A stretch of DNA of 64,000 nucleotides from positions 1-64,000 of the forward strand of contig JAZOTN010000033.1 in assembly GCA_045657665.1 (NCBI GenBank), read 5' to 3'. Below are positions 43,588-52,571 of this stretch, piece by piece; positions within the stretch are counted from its first letter, which is position 1; the number at the start of each line of letters is the position of its first letter. The position numbers were made by a program, and so were the translations under genes. Source of the DNA: RUG12461 sp045657665. Lineage in GTDB: Bacteria > Bacillota > Clostridia > Lachnospirales > Lachnospiraceae. Below the pieces are notes generated by a model that did no database searches, was not told where the DNA came from, and saw only the letters and a program-made list of their open reading frames with translations.

Positions 43588-45042
43588 TCAAAGCGACTCA
43601 GCCGCTTTGGCTTTCATCTCCCGTTTATGCTCATACATATCGCTGTCTGCGCGCTTCATGACATCTTCCACACACGTATCGTTTTCAGGATCATAGTCCG
43701 CATATCCGATCGCGGCGGAAACCTTTTCCCATGGCTCCAGCGTAGAATCGTTTGTTAACGAGTTGACTTCCTTTCGGAAGCTGTCGATGAGAACGGTTCT
43801 CTTCTGGTAGTCGCTTTTCTGGAGCAGGGCGACGAATTCATCTCCGCCCACCCGGAAAACCGGAGAATGGCGGAAGGAACGGCAGATCAGACCGCAGAGA
43901 CGGTCGATTGCGATGTCACCTTTGTCATGGCCGTAGGTGTCATTGAGGTGTTTTAAATCATTCAGATCGATCATGGCAATGGCAAAAGGAGCGGGATTTG
44001 TCCGGAGGGTGGTATCCAGCGAGCTCGCGGCTTCGCTGTAAGAACGTTTGTTACGGACTCCGGTCTGCTCGTCGAAATAGGCCATGCGGTTCATGGCTTC
44101 GGCCTCGATCCTTGCCGAAGAGAGTTCCTGCTTTGTGGCCAGAAGATTCGTATAATAGTCATGAATCTCCTGCTCCATCCGTTTCATGGAGTCGGCGAGC
44201 TCTTCGATCTCATCCTTTGTATGGATATTGAGATTCACGAACTGTTTCATTTCCGATGCGGCATCCTCGCTCGCATAGGCTCTTGCCGCGTTGGAAAGCT
44301 GTTTCACGGGACGGATGACGGATCTGCCGATGTAGGTCATTCCGAGGAGGGCGACCACGGCTGTCAGGATAAACAGAAGAATGCCGATCATCACCATGTA
44401 ATGAGCCTGGTCGGAGAGGATGCTTTCCATGGCAGTATCAACGGCGCAATAGGATACGATCTCATCCCCGTCATAGATCGGGAAAGCGGCAGTGGTAAGC
44501 CATCCGTATTCTTCAGTGTCTGTGATATAGGGAGGGAATCCCATTGCCGGATCCGAAAGGATCCCGTAATTCATCTCATACAGAGGATCAAAGCATCCGG
44601 GCGGGCAGGGATCATCGGAAGCATCCACCAGGTAGACACAGTTTTTGTCTTCCGGGACGATACAGATGATATAGACGCTGTCAGCGCCGTTGATATCCTG
44701 GTAGGTGCGGAGAACCTCGCGGAGCGACTCATACTCCGGCATATTTTCGATATCGGAAAATCGTGCGATATAGGTATTCCACTCATCAGATCCCCATTCC
44801 TCGCTGGAAACTTTGGGGTCGGCGGAATCATAGATAGAGAGAACGGCATCACGGAGCGCCCTCACATCTTTGCCATCCACAACCATGGCGATGGATTCTG
44901 AGAGGGCTGCAGTATGCTCTTTGTAATGAGTATCTGTCATCTGATGGACAACCCGGTTGCTCGCGATCAATGTCGCCATGCTCAGAATGACGGCGAGAAA
45001 AACGATCAAAAGAACCAGTTTGGTACGAAGCGATACTTTCAT
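43588..45042 (-). CDS. Membrane diguanylate cyclase (HAMP-GGDEF)
   Basis: 484 residues. A first membrane helix (~8-28), an extracellular sensing domain with AYIARFSDIENMPEYE-like elements (~30-200), a second helix (~225-245) followed by a HAMP linker (IGRSVIRPVKQLSNAARAYA), and a C-terminal GGDEF domain with FRVGGDEFVALL. The GGDEF residues are intact, so c-di-GMP synthesis is likely. The RxxD inhibitory site is not visible upstream of the motif. Together with the HD-GYP protein 2 kb away this gives synthesis and breakdown of the messenger in one region. Confidence 0.92.
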   Translation of the reverse strand: MKVSLRTKLVLLIVFLAVILSMATLIASNRVVHQMTDTHYKEHTAALSESIAMVVDGKDVRALRDAVLSIYDSADPKVSSEEWGSDEWNTYIARFSDIENMPEYESLREVLRTYQDINGADSVYIICIVPEDKNCVYLVDASDDPCPPGCFDPLYEMNYGILSDPAMGFPPYITDTEEYGWLTTAAFPIYDGDEIVSYCAVDTAMESILSDQAHYMVMIGILLFILTAVVALLGMTYIGRSVIRPVKQLSNAARAYASEDAASEMKQFVNLNIHTKDEIEELADSMKRMEQEIHDYYTNLLATKQELSSARIEAEAMNRMAYFDEQTGVRNKRSYSEAASSLDTTLRTNPAPFAIAMIDLNDLKHLNDTYGHDKGDIAIDRLCGLICRSFRHSPVFRVGGDEFVALLQKSDYQKRTVLIDSFRKEVNSLTNDSTLEPWEKVSAAIGYADYDPENDTCVEDVMKRADSDMYEHKREMKAKAAESL

Positions 45043-45160
45043 GTAAGGGCCTCTTTACGGAGAGTATGACTATATTTATGATCAGAGGACTTCTTTTGCA
45101 AAGAAACATGTGTATTATATCACAAAAGCGGCTATAATGGTATATGGTGAGGGAGAAGAA

Positions 45161-47602
45161 ATGAGCTTAACTGAGATCAAACTGCATGACGGATGGCGCA
45201 TGAGGTCTACGGAGTGGAAGGAGTGGATTCCCGCAAAGGTCCCGGGTGATCTGTACTCGGATCTCCTTGCTGCGGGAAGGATCGAAGATCCCTACTTCCG
45301 GGACAACGAGCTGACTGCGCTATCCTATGCGAAAAAAGAATATTTTTACGAAACCACGTTTGCCGTACCGCCGGAGACTCTGAAAAAAGACGTCTGTCTC
45401 CTCCGGTTTGAAGGGATCGATACGCTTGCCGACATTTTTCTTAATGAAACAAAGATCGCGTCGGTAAACAACATGCATCGGACCTGGGAGTTTTCGGTCA
45501 AGGAGCATCTGGTTGTAAACGGAAACCATCTCCGGATCCTTTTTCATTCCCCGACCGCCTATATCAGGGAACGTTACCGTGAAAAGAGACTGGACGGCAC
45601 TTCAGATGCCATGAGGGGGTTTCCCTACCTTCGAAAGGCACATTATATGTTCGGCTGGGACTGGGGACCGAGGCTTCCGGGATGCGGGATCTGGCGTGAT
45701 GTCAAACTGATCACTTATGACACGGCGCGCATCACGGATGTGAATATCCGACAGAGACACCGGGACGGAAAGGTGTATCTTTTCGCGTCGGCCGGGATCG
45801 ATGCGCCGGAAGATGTCCGAAGGGAACTTACAATCACCATCCACGTTTTTGATCCGAAAGGAAAGACTGTTGGAGAAACGGGAGGAGATACGGTTGTAGT
45901 CAACTCTCCGAAACTCTGGTGGCCTTCGGGCTACGGAGACCAGCCACTGTACCGGGTGAGGACGGAGCTTTATTATGGGAAGGAACTCCTGGATGCATCG
46001 GAAAAACGCATCGGGCTCCGGACCATGACGGTGACACGGGAAAAGGATAAATACGGGGAAAGCTTCTGCCATACCGTAAACGGCGTCAACATCTTTGCGA
46101 TGGGAGCAGATTATATCCCGGAGGATTGTCTTCCCGGGAGGACAAACCCGGAGCGAACAAAAAGACTCCTTACGGATGCCCGCAATGCCCATTTCAACTG
46201 CATCCGTGTCTGGGGAGGCGGATACTACCCGGAGGACTGGTTTTATGATCTCTGTGATGAGCTCGGACTCGTTGTCTGGCAGGACTTTATGTTTGCCTGC
46301 GCGGTGTATGATCTGACAGAGGACTTTGAAGAGAGTATTCTAGCAGAGCTCCGCGATAATATCAGGCGCCTTCGGAACCATGCGTCTTTAGGGCTCTGGT
46401 GCGGCAACAATGAAATGGAAATGTTCGTGAAGCAGGGCGAGTGGGTTAACTCTCCGAAAGAGGTCAGCGATTACATCAAAATGTATGAGTACCTGTTTCC
46501 GAGGATTCTTGAAGAACTGGATCCGGACACGTTTTACTGGCCGGCAAGTCCCTCCAGCGGCGGCAATTTTGACGAGCCGAATGATGAAAACCGCGGAGAT
46601 GTCCATTACTGGGATGTCTGGCACGGAAATAAACCCATTACGGAATACAGGAAATTCCATTTCCGTTACCTGTCGGAATTCGGCTTCCAGTCTTTTCCGT
46701 CGATGAAAGCGATCGAGAGTTTTACTCTTCCGGAAGACCGCAACATCTATTCCTATGTGATGGAAAAGCATCAGCGGAATGCTTCCGCGAACGGAAAGAT
46801 TTCTTCCTATATGGCGGCTACATATCTTTACCCGTCTTCTTTCGAGCTTGTGGTCTTTGCGTCACAGCTCCTTCAGGCACAGGCAATCCGGTACGGCGTA
46901 GAGCACATGAGACGCCACCGCGGCAGATGCATGGGGACCCTTTACTGGCAGCTGAACGACTGCTGGCCTGTTGCCAGCTGGTCATCCATTGATTATACCG
47001 GTCGCTGGAAGGCGCTGCATTATTACGCCAAGCGGTTTTTTGCACCGGTGCTTCTTTCCTGCGAGGAGGAAGGGGTTCTTACGGAGGATCCCAATCTGAA
47101 TGCGGAACCCCATGAGGTCAAAAAGTCTGTCCGTTTCAATGTAAGTAATGAAACCAGGGAGGATCAGGAGGTTGTGCTTCGCTGGAGCCTTCGGGACTCA
47201 CTCGGAAATGAAGTGCTGCCGGAGCATGTGGAGTCGCTTCATGTACCTGCACTTTCTGCGGTTTGGACGAAAACGACGAAGCTTCCTGCGGCATCGCTTT
47301 TTGAGGATCATGTGTTTTATGAACTGCTTTCCGGAAAGCATGTGATCTCATCGGGTTCGGTGCTCTTTTGCCAGCCGAAGTACTACCATTTCAAGGATCC
47401 CGAACTGACTTGGAGGATCAAGGGAAATGAGATCATAGTCCGTTCGAAAAGCTACGCGAAGGACGTGGAGATCCAAAATGAAAGTGAGGACCTTCTGCTT
47501 TCCGATAACTATTTTGATATGGAAAAAGGCGAGCATCGCGTCCGGGTAATAAAAGGTCTGCCGACAGATCTTACGCTTCGCAGTACGTATGATATCAGGT
47601 AG
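45161..47602 (+). CDS. GH2 beta-mannosidase
   Basis: 813 residues from the ATG at 45161, with GGGAGAAG upstream and a TATAAT at 45133-45138. There is no signal peptide, so it acts in the cytoplasm on imported manno-oligosaccharides. A sugar-binding jelly roll (residues ~5-190, ending in WDWGPRLPGCGIWRDV) is followed by an Ig-like domain and the TIM barrel (~295 on, RVWGGGYYPEDWFYD). The acid/base Glu lies in LWCGNNEMEMF and the nucleophile Glu in LSEFGFQSFPS. Motif wording is that of the beta-mannosidase branch, not beta-galactosidase. First gene of a mannoside cluster. Confidence 0.92.
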   Translation: MSLTEIKLHDGWRMRSTEWKEWIPAKVPGDLYSDLLAAGRIEDPYFRDNELTALSYAKKEYFYETTFAVPPETLKKDVCLLRFEGIDTLADIFLNETKIASVNNMHRTWEFSVKEHLVVNGNHLRILFHSPTAYIRERYREKRLDGTSDAMRGFPYLRKAHYMFGWDWGPRLPGCGIWRDVKLITYDTARITDVNIRQRHRDGKVYLFASAGIDAPEDVRRELTITIHVFDPKGKTVGETGGDTVVVNSPKLWWPSGYGDQPLYRVRTELYYGKELLDASEKRIGLRTMTVTREKDKYGESFCHTVNGVNIFAMGADYIPEDCLPGRTNPERTKRLLTDARNAHFNCIRVWGGGYYPEDWFYDLCDELGLVVWQDFMFACAVYDLTEDFEESILAELRDNIRRLRNHASLGLWCGNNEMEMFVKQGEWVNSPKEVSDYIKMYEYLFPRILEELDPDTFYWPASPSSGGNFDEPNDENRGDVHYWDVWHGNKPITEYRKFHFRYLSEFGFQSFPSMKAIESFTLPEDRNIYSYVMEKHQRNASANGKISSYMAATYLYPSSFELVVFASQLLQAQAIRYGVEHMRRHRGRCMGTLYWQLNDCWPVASWSSIDYTGRWKALHYYAKRFFAPVLLSCEEEGVLTEDPNLNAEPHEVKKSVRFNVSNETREDQEVVLRWSLRDSLGNEVLPEHVESLHVPALSAVWTKTTKLPAASLFEDHVFYELLSGKHVISSGSVLFCQPKYYHFKDPELTWRIKGNEIIVRSKSYAKDVEIQNESEDLLLSDNYFDMEKGEHRVRVIKGLPTDLTLRSTYDIR

Positions 47603-47618
47603 AGTGGGAGGGGAAAAC

Positions 47619-48848
47619 ATGGCAGACAGGAAATATCAGATCGATACGGAAGAAAACCGGATATGGATGAAGGAACTGGGAGAGGAGCTGCTTGATTTCG
47701 GACGCCGTTTTCCGTCTCCTTACGGAAGCGCGTATTATCTCGGTGATGACGGAACCCCCTGGACTGATCGGCCCCGGGAAACATGGATCACCTGCCGTAT
47801 GGCGCATGTGTACAGCATCGGTACGCTGCTTCACCATGAGGGAAGCGAGAGCCTAGCGGACAGTGCGGTGAAAGGACTCCTGGGAGAGCTTAAGGATACG
47901 GAGCATGGCGGGTGGCACGCGGGCGTGGCACCGGACGGCATCATCCTTCCGGACAAGCAGTGCTATGCGCATGCTTTTGTGATCCTCGCGGCGACATCCC
48001 TCCTTCTTGCGGGACGGGACGGGGCGGATGAGCTTCTTCGGGAAGCGCTTTCGGTTTACGACTCTTATTTCTGGGATGAGGAGGAAGGGCTTGCCGTGGA
48101 CAGCTGGAATACGGAGTTTACAAAGTGCTCATCTTACCGGGGAATCAATGCCAATATGCATACGGTGGAAGCCTTCCTTGCTGTTGCGGATGCGATCCAT
48201 GATGAAAAATACAGGACCCGCGCCGGCCGGATCGTGCGTCATGTGATCCTGTGGGCGGCGGAAAATGACTGGAGGATCCCGGAGCATTTCCGGGAGGACT
48301 GGACGCCGGACCTCGAGTTCAACCGCGAAAAGCCGGATGATCCGTTCAAACCATACGGTGCAACGCCGGGGCACGGGATCGAATGGGCGAGGCTGATCAC
48401 CCAGTGGGCCTATGCCACGTTCGGGGATGACGAAGCATCATCAAAGGAGTTTTATGAAGCTGCCGAGGAACTCTATCAGACGGCAGTTTCCGACGCATGG
48501 AACGCAGACGGAGCAGAGGGAATTGTTTACACCACGGACTGGAAAGGAAAACCCGTCGTGCATGACCGGATGCACTGGACGCTGGCGGAAGCCATCAATA
48601 CTTCCGCGGTGCTTTACCGCCTGACCGGAGACGAACGGTATGCTTCGGATTACAGCGCGTTTCTTTCTTATCTGGACAGGACGGTTCTGGACAAAAAGAA
48701 TGGCTCCTGGTTTCATCAGCTTGATGAGAACAACTGCCTGAAAGAAACGGTCTGGCCCGGAAAGTCGGATCTTTATCATGCGTTTCAGGCGACACTGATC
48801 CCGTATAATGAGAGGATCGGCACCTCTGTTGCCGCCGCGATTGTATGA
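47619..48848 (+). CDS. AGE-family sugar epimerase/isomerase, probably a mannose isomerase
   Basis: 409 residues from the ATG at 47619 behind GGGAGGGG. The (alpha/alpha)6 barrel is of the N-acylglucosamine 2-epimerase/YihS type, with conserved His residues in NANMHTVEAFLA, TPGHGIEWARL and DLYHAFQATL. YihS-like members interconvert mannose, fructose and glucose without cofactors. Directly after the beta-mannosidase, conversion of released mannose to fructose is the logical role. The PyrK-like gene overlaps its stop. Confidence 0.85.
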   Translation: MADRKYQIDTEENRIWMKELGEELLDFGRRFPSPYGSAYYLGDDGTPWTDRPRETWITCRMAHVYSIGTLLHHEGSESLADSAVKGLLGELKDTEHGGWHAGVAPDGIILPDKQCYAHAFVILAATSLLLAGRDGADELLREALSVYDSYFWDEEEGLAVDSWNTEFTKCSSYRGINANMHTVEAFLAVADAIHDEKYRTRAGRIVRHVILWAAENDWRIPEHFREDWTPDLEFNREKPDDPFKPYGATPGHGIEWARLITQWAYATFGDDEASSKEFYEAAEELYQTAVSDAWNADGAEGIVYTTDWKGKPVVHDRMHWTLAEAINTSAVLYRLTGDERYASDYSAFLSYLDRTVLDKKNGSWFHQLDENNCLKETVWPGKSDLYHAFQATLIPYNERIGTSVAAAIV

Positions 48849-49654
48849 CAAACAGCCGTGTGCTATACTGTGATGTGATGAAGGAAAGAGATACCGAAAT
48901 CATAAAGCAAAACGAGCTTGCTCCGGGAATTTTTGATATGCGGATCAGGGAGGAAGAGATTGCACGTGCAGCAGTGCCGGGACAGTTTCTTTCACTTTAT
49001 TCGTCGGATCTTTCGCGCCTTCTTCCGAGACCCGTCAGTATCTGCGGGGCGGAGAGCGGAGAGATCCGTCTAGTTTACCGTATCGCCGGAGAAGGAACGA
49101 GAGAGTTTTCCTCATTAAAGGAGGGCGACCGGATCCGTGTGATGGGACCGCTCGGAAACGGGTTTCCGGGGGTGGCTGCATTTTCCGGGAAGAAAGCGGT
49201 GCTCTTTGGGGGCGGGATCGGGATTCCGCCGATGCTTTTTGCCGCAAAGCAGATGATGGCGGCAGGGGCGTCCGTTACAGCGGTGCTCGGATACCGTGAT
49301 AAGGATACGTTTCTTTCGGAAGAGTTTGCTCCTTTTGCGGAGGTTTTGATCGCGACCGAGGATGGCAGCAGAGGCACCCGGGGAAATGTGATGGATGCTT
49401 TTTCCGCAGGGAAGATAAAGGCGGATGTGATGTTTGCGTGCGGACCGCTGCCGATGCTCCGGGCGATCCGGACGTACGCGCTGGAGAATGAGATCCCGTG
49501 TTTCCTTTCGTTGGAAGAACGCATGGCATGCGGTGTCGGAGCGTGTCTCGGATGCGTGACAAAGACGGTGAAAGAGGATCCGCATTCCTACGTGAACAAT
49601 GCGAGGGTTTGCAAAGACGGTCCGGTTTTTCCGGCAGAGGAGATTACTATCTAA
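48845..49654 (+). CDS. PyrK-like ferredoxin-NAD reductase (dihydroorotate dehydrogenase electron transfer subunit type)
   Basis: 269 residues from an ATG overlapping the previous stop; an ATG at 48878 is an equally good start by family length. The FAD-binding barrel shows RLLPRPVSICGA, the NAD domain FGGGIGIPPMLFAAKQM, and the C-terminal 2Fe-2S cluster site uses ERMACGVGACLGCVT plus ARVCKDGPVF (four Cys). PyrK normally works with PyrD type B, but no pyrD is adjacent. TTGTAT-17 bp-TATACT at 48841-48868 could be an internal promoter. Its presence between sugar genes is odd. Confidence 0.85.
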   Translation: MTNSRVLYCDVMKERDTEIIKQNELAPGIFDMRIREEEIARAAVPGQFLSLYSSDLSRLLPRPVSICGAESGEIRLVYRIAGEGTREFSSLKEGDRIRVMGPLGNGFPGVAAFSGKKAVLFGGGIGIPPMLFAAKQMMAAGASVTAVLGYRDKDTFLSEEFAPFAEVLIATEDGSRGTRGNVMDAFSAGKIKADVMFACGPLPMLRAIRTYALENEIPCFLSLEERMACGVGACLGCVTKTVKEDPHSYVNNARVCKDGPVFPAEEITI

Positions 49655-49681
49655 CTAAGGGGAGAAAAGGAGAAGGACAGC

Positions 49682-50557
49682 ATGAAGGTACTGAATTTCG
49701 GATCTTTGAATTATGATTATGTTTACCAGGTCGATCATTTTGTGACCGGCGGAGAAACGGAGACCTCCGCGTCGATGGAAACGCATCTCGGGGGCAAGGG
49801 CTTTAACCAGTCGGTGGCACTTGCGAAGGCGGGACTTGATGTATACCACGGCGGCTCTCTCGGCGAGGAAGGTGAAGCGTTTCTTGCAGCATGCAAAGAG
49901 TACGGCGTGCATACCGACTATATCCGGACGATCCCGGGGAGAAGCGGGCATACCGTGATTCAGGTGAATCCGGACGCGCAGAACGGTATCCTTTTATTTG
50001 GAGGCGCCAACCGGAAACAGGATGAAGCATTCATTGACGAAGTGCTTTCCCATTTTGAAAAAGGGGATATGATCGTCCTTCAGAATGAGGTAAACCTCCT
50101 GGGGTACATTGTCGACCGTGCCTGTGAAAGAGGGCTGACCGTTGTGCTGAATCCGTCGCCCTATGATGCATATCTGAAGGATGTCGATATGAGTAAGGTC
50201 AGCATCTTTCTGATGAACGAGATCGAGGGGGAGATGATGACCGGGGAAAAGGACCCGGAGAAGATTCTTTCCGTTGTGAGGGAAAAATATCCGAATGCCG
50301 GAACCGTTCTGACACTTGGTACGAATGGTGCTTATTATCAGGATAATGAGGGAAACAGGACCTTCCGGGAGGCATTCAAAGTGAAGGCTGTGGATACGAC
50401 AGCTGCGGGAGATACGTTCACCGGTTTTTTCATCGCGGGGATCGCGGAAGGCCTTCCGGTTGCGGAGAATCTCTCCCGTGCATCAAAGGCGTCATCCCTG
50501 GCGGTGCAAAAGCCCGGTGCGGCGGAGTCCATTCCGACAAAAGCGGAAGTGCAGTAA
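49682..50557 (+). CDS. PfkB-family sugar kinase (ribokinase-like)
   Basis: 291 residues. Sugar-binding GGKGFNQSVALAKAG near residue 39, ATP-site LTLGTNGAYY and the catalytic-Asp motif DTTAAGDTFTGFF (~235-247) are intact. The overall form is that of ribokinase. Because the neighbours release and isomerise mannose, a fructokinase or other hexose activity is also possible. Followed by a DeoR-type regulator gene. Confidence 0.87.
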   Translation: MKVLNFGSLNYDYVYQVDHFVTGGETETSASMETHLGGKGFNQSVALAKAGLDVYHGGSLGEEGEAFLAACKEYGVHTDYIRTIPGRSGHTVIQVNPDAQNGILLFGGANRKQDEAFIDEVLSHFEKGDMIVLQNEVNLLGYIVDRACERGLTVVLNPSPYDAYLKDVDMSKVSIFLMNEIEGEMMTGEKDPEKILSVVREKYPNAGTVLTLGTNGAYYQDNEGNRTFREAFKVKAVDTTAAGDTFTGFFIAGIAEGLPVAENLSRASKASSLAVQKPGAAESIPTKAEVQ

Positions 50558-50614
50558 AGAGAGAAACCGCGGCTTTTGAGGCTGTGGATCAACATCTTTG
50601 GAGGAACAGAAGGC

Positions 50615-51376
50615 ATGCTTGCAGTTACAAGAAGGAACCAGATCCGGGATATTCTGTTGGAGAAAAAGAGCATTACGGTCACGGAACTGGCGGAGACCTT
50701 TGATGTGACGGAGGAGACGATCCGGAGGGATCTTCAACTCCTTGAAAATGAGGGATTTCTTTCCAGAACATACGGCGGCGCGTTTATCACGGATGGTGTG
50801 CTGAACGAGGTGGATCTGACGCTCCGGGAAACCGCTTATCTGGACAGTAAGGAGAAGATTGCCGCGCAGTGCGCCTCTCTTGTGCATCACGGAGATACGG
50901 TTTTTCTGGACGCGTCCACTACGGCAGCAGTGGTCAGCAAGTGGCTGAAGAATATGCGGATCACGGTAGTTACCAATTCTCTGATGGTGGTGGACCAGTT
51001 GAAGGATGCGGAACCGATCCATCTGATCCTGATCGGAGGCACGTACAGCGTTAAGTCGAAGGCTTTTAACGGTGGGCTGACGCTGCAGGACTTAAGGAAC
51101 TATTATGTGGACAAAACGTTTATGTCCTGCCGCTCGGTATCCATCGAGCACGGCGTTACGGACTCCAACGAGGAGCTTGCGGAGCTCAGGCGTCTGCTGC
51201 TGACGGCCAGCAACCAGGTCTATCTGATCGCGGACCGCTCCAAGATCGGAAAGACTTCTTTTGTGCGGATCTGCGACTTTGAAAGCATTGACGGACTGGT
51301 TTCCGATTACACTTTTGATGAGGAATGGAAGCAGTTTCTGGAAGAAAAAAACGTGACGCTCTACGAGTGCGAATAA
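50615..51376 (+). CDS. DeoR-family transcriptional regulator
   Basis: 253 residues from the ATG at 50615 with GGAGG upstream. The N-terminal winged helix has RRNQIRDILLEKKSITVTEL and TEETIRRDLQLLENEGFLSRTYGGA, the DeoR signature. The C-terminal sensor has HHGDTVFLDASTTAAVVSK, the phosphosugar-binding segment, and IADRSKIGKTSFVRI. Such proteins repress nearby sugar genes until a phosphosugar binds, which fits control of the cluster from 45161 on. Confidence 0.9.
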   Translation: MLAVTRRNQIRDILLEKKSITVTELAETFDVTEETIRRDLQLLENEGFLSRTYGGAFITDGVLNEVDLTLRETAYLDSKEKIAAQCASLVHHGDTVFLDASTTAAVVSKWLKNMRITVVTNSLMVVDQLKDAEPIHLILIGGTYSVKSKAFNGGLTLQDLRNYYVDKTFMSCRSVSIEHGVTDSNEELAELRRLLLTASNQVYLIADRSKIGKTSFVRICDFESIDGLVSDYTFDEEWKQFLEEKNVTLYECE

Positions 51377-51461
51377 ATTTCTGACGAAACTATAAACATT
51401 TTCGAATTTTCTGACGATATAGAGGATGAGAAGAAATCTTAATCGGAAAGGAGGTAAGAAA

Positions 51462-51710
51462 ATGTTTCCGGGCGTAATCGAACAGGTTCTGGCTGAACAG
51501 TATCAGCCATATACAAAAGAAAAAACGGAGCGCAAGAAATGGGAAAAAGTTGTTTCCCGCGTGGTCGACTCCGAAGATGAATCTGTGATCGGAGAGCATA
51601 GCGACGGACATCCACCCGGATACTACAAATCGGGTAAGAAAAGGATAAAGGAGAAAAAACCGGATTTCAAAGACCTCTACAAGTTCACAGCGATCAACTT
51701 TCTGGTATAA
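51462..51710 (+). CDS. Small basic protein of unknown function
   Basis: 82 residues, ATG at 51462 behind AAAGGAGG. The product is rich in Lys and Glu, with FPGVIEQVLAEQYQPYTKE at the N-terminus and GHPPGYYKSGKKRIKEKKPD near the end. No membrane segment, signal peptide or Cys. The strong ribosome binding site and the terminator that follows support a real gene. No family recognised. Confidence 0.6.
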   Translation: MFPGVIEQVLAEQYQPYTKEKTERKKWEKVVSRVVDSEDESVIGEHSDGHPPGYYKSGKKRIKEKKPDFKDLYKFTAINFLV

Positions 51711-51743
51711 GGAGAAAAAGATGAATAGAAGTCAGTCATAATG

Positions 51744-51780
51744 GGCGGCGCCGAAGAAGGATCGGAGCCGTCTTTTTTTT
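51744..51780 (+). terminator. Intrinsic terminator
   Basis: GGCGGCGCCGA (51744-51754) pairs imperfectly with TCGGAGCCGTC (51762-51772), followed by eight T. It ends the transcript of the small gene at 51462. Confidence 0.75.
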
Positions 51781-51869
51781 GATGGAAAAAGATTCCGCAG
51801 AGTTTGTTTTTTGTGTTATAGTGGTTGTGTCTTACTATAATTCATATAAATAATTAAGGAGGGAAAGCA

Positions 51870-52550
51870 ATGACTTACGAAATCAAAGGGGGAAATCTTC
51901 CGGCTGTCGTCTGCAAGGTCGCAGAGGGAGAATCAATGGTTACGGAAAGCGGCGGTATGGCCTGGATGTCTTCCAACATGAAGATGGAGACCACCACCGG
52001 AGGCGGCATCGGAAAGGCTTTTGCGAGAGCTTTTGCGAATGAGCATATGTTCCAGAACATTTACACGGCAGAGGGCGGCCCGGGTATGATCGCGTTCACG
52101 TCCAGCTTCCCGGGAGAAATCCGTGCAATGGAGATCACACCCGGAAACGGCATCGTGGTACAGAAGAGCGCATATCTTGCCGGAGAAAAAGGGATCGAGC
52201 TGTCCACTGTGTTCCAGAAAAAGCTGGGAGCGGGATTCTTTGGCGGCGAAGGCTTTATCATGAGTAAGATCGGCGGCCAGGGTACCGTATTTTTAGAGAT
52301 CAACGGATCCGTTGTAGAGTATGAGCTGGCGGAAGGCGAGACCATGAAGCTTGCAACCGGCTACCTCGCAGCGATGAGTGAAAGCTGCACGATGGATATC
52401 GAGATGATCAAAGGTGCAAAAAATGTCCTTCTCGGCGGCGAAGGCCTTTTCAATACGGTGGTAAAGGGACCCGGAAAGGTTCTGATCCAGACGATGCCGA
52501 TCGCAGCAGTAGCAGAGGCTCTGATCCCGTACCTGCCGCAAAAGAACTGA
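51870..52550 (+). CDS. AIM24/TIGR00266-family protein
   Basis: 226 residues, ATG behind AAGGAGGG. The beta-rich sequence carries the family marks MVTESGGMAWMSSNM, FTSSFPGEIRAME, a central FFGGEGFIMSKIGGQG and FLEINGSVVEY. The family forms a trimeric beta barrel and is widespread; its cellular role is not established. Twenty-one bp separate it from the FGGY kinase gene. Confidence 0.92.
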   Translation: MTYEIKGGNLPAVVCKVAEGESMVTESGGMAWMSSNMKMETTTGGGIGKAFARAFANEHMFQNIYTAEGGPGMIAFTSSFPGEIRAMEITPGNGIVVQKSAYLAGEKGIELSTVFQKKLGAGFFGGEGFIMSKIGGQGTVFLEINGSVVEYELAEGETMKLATGYLAAMSESCTMDIEMIKGAKNVLLGGEGLFNTVVKGPGKVLIQTMPIAAVAEALIPYLPQKN

Positions 52551-52571
52551 CAGAGACCGGGAGGAACTATC

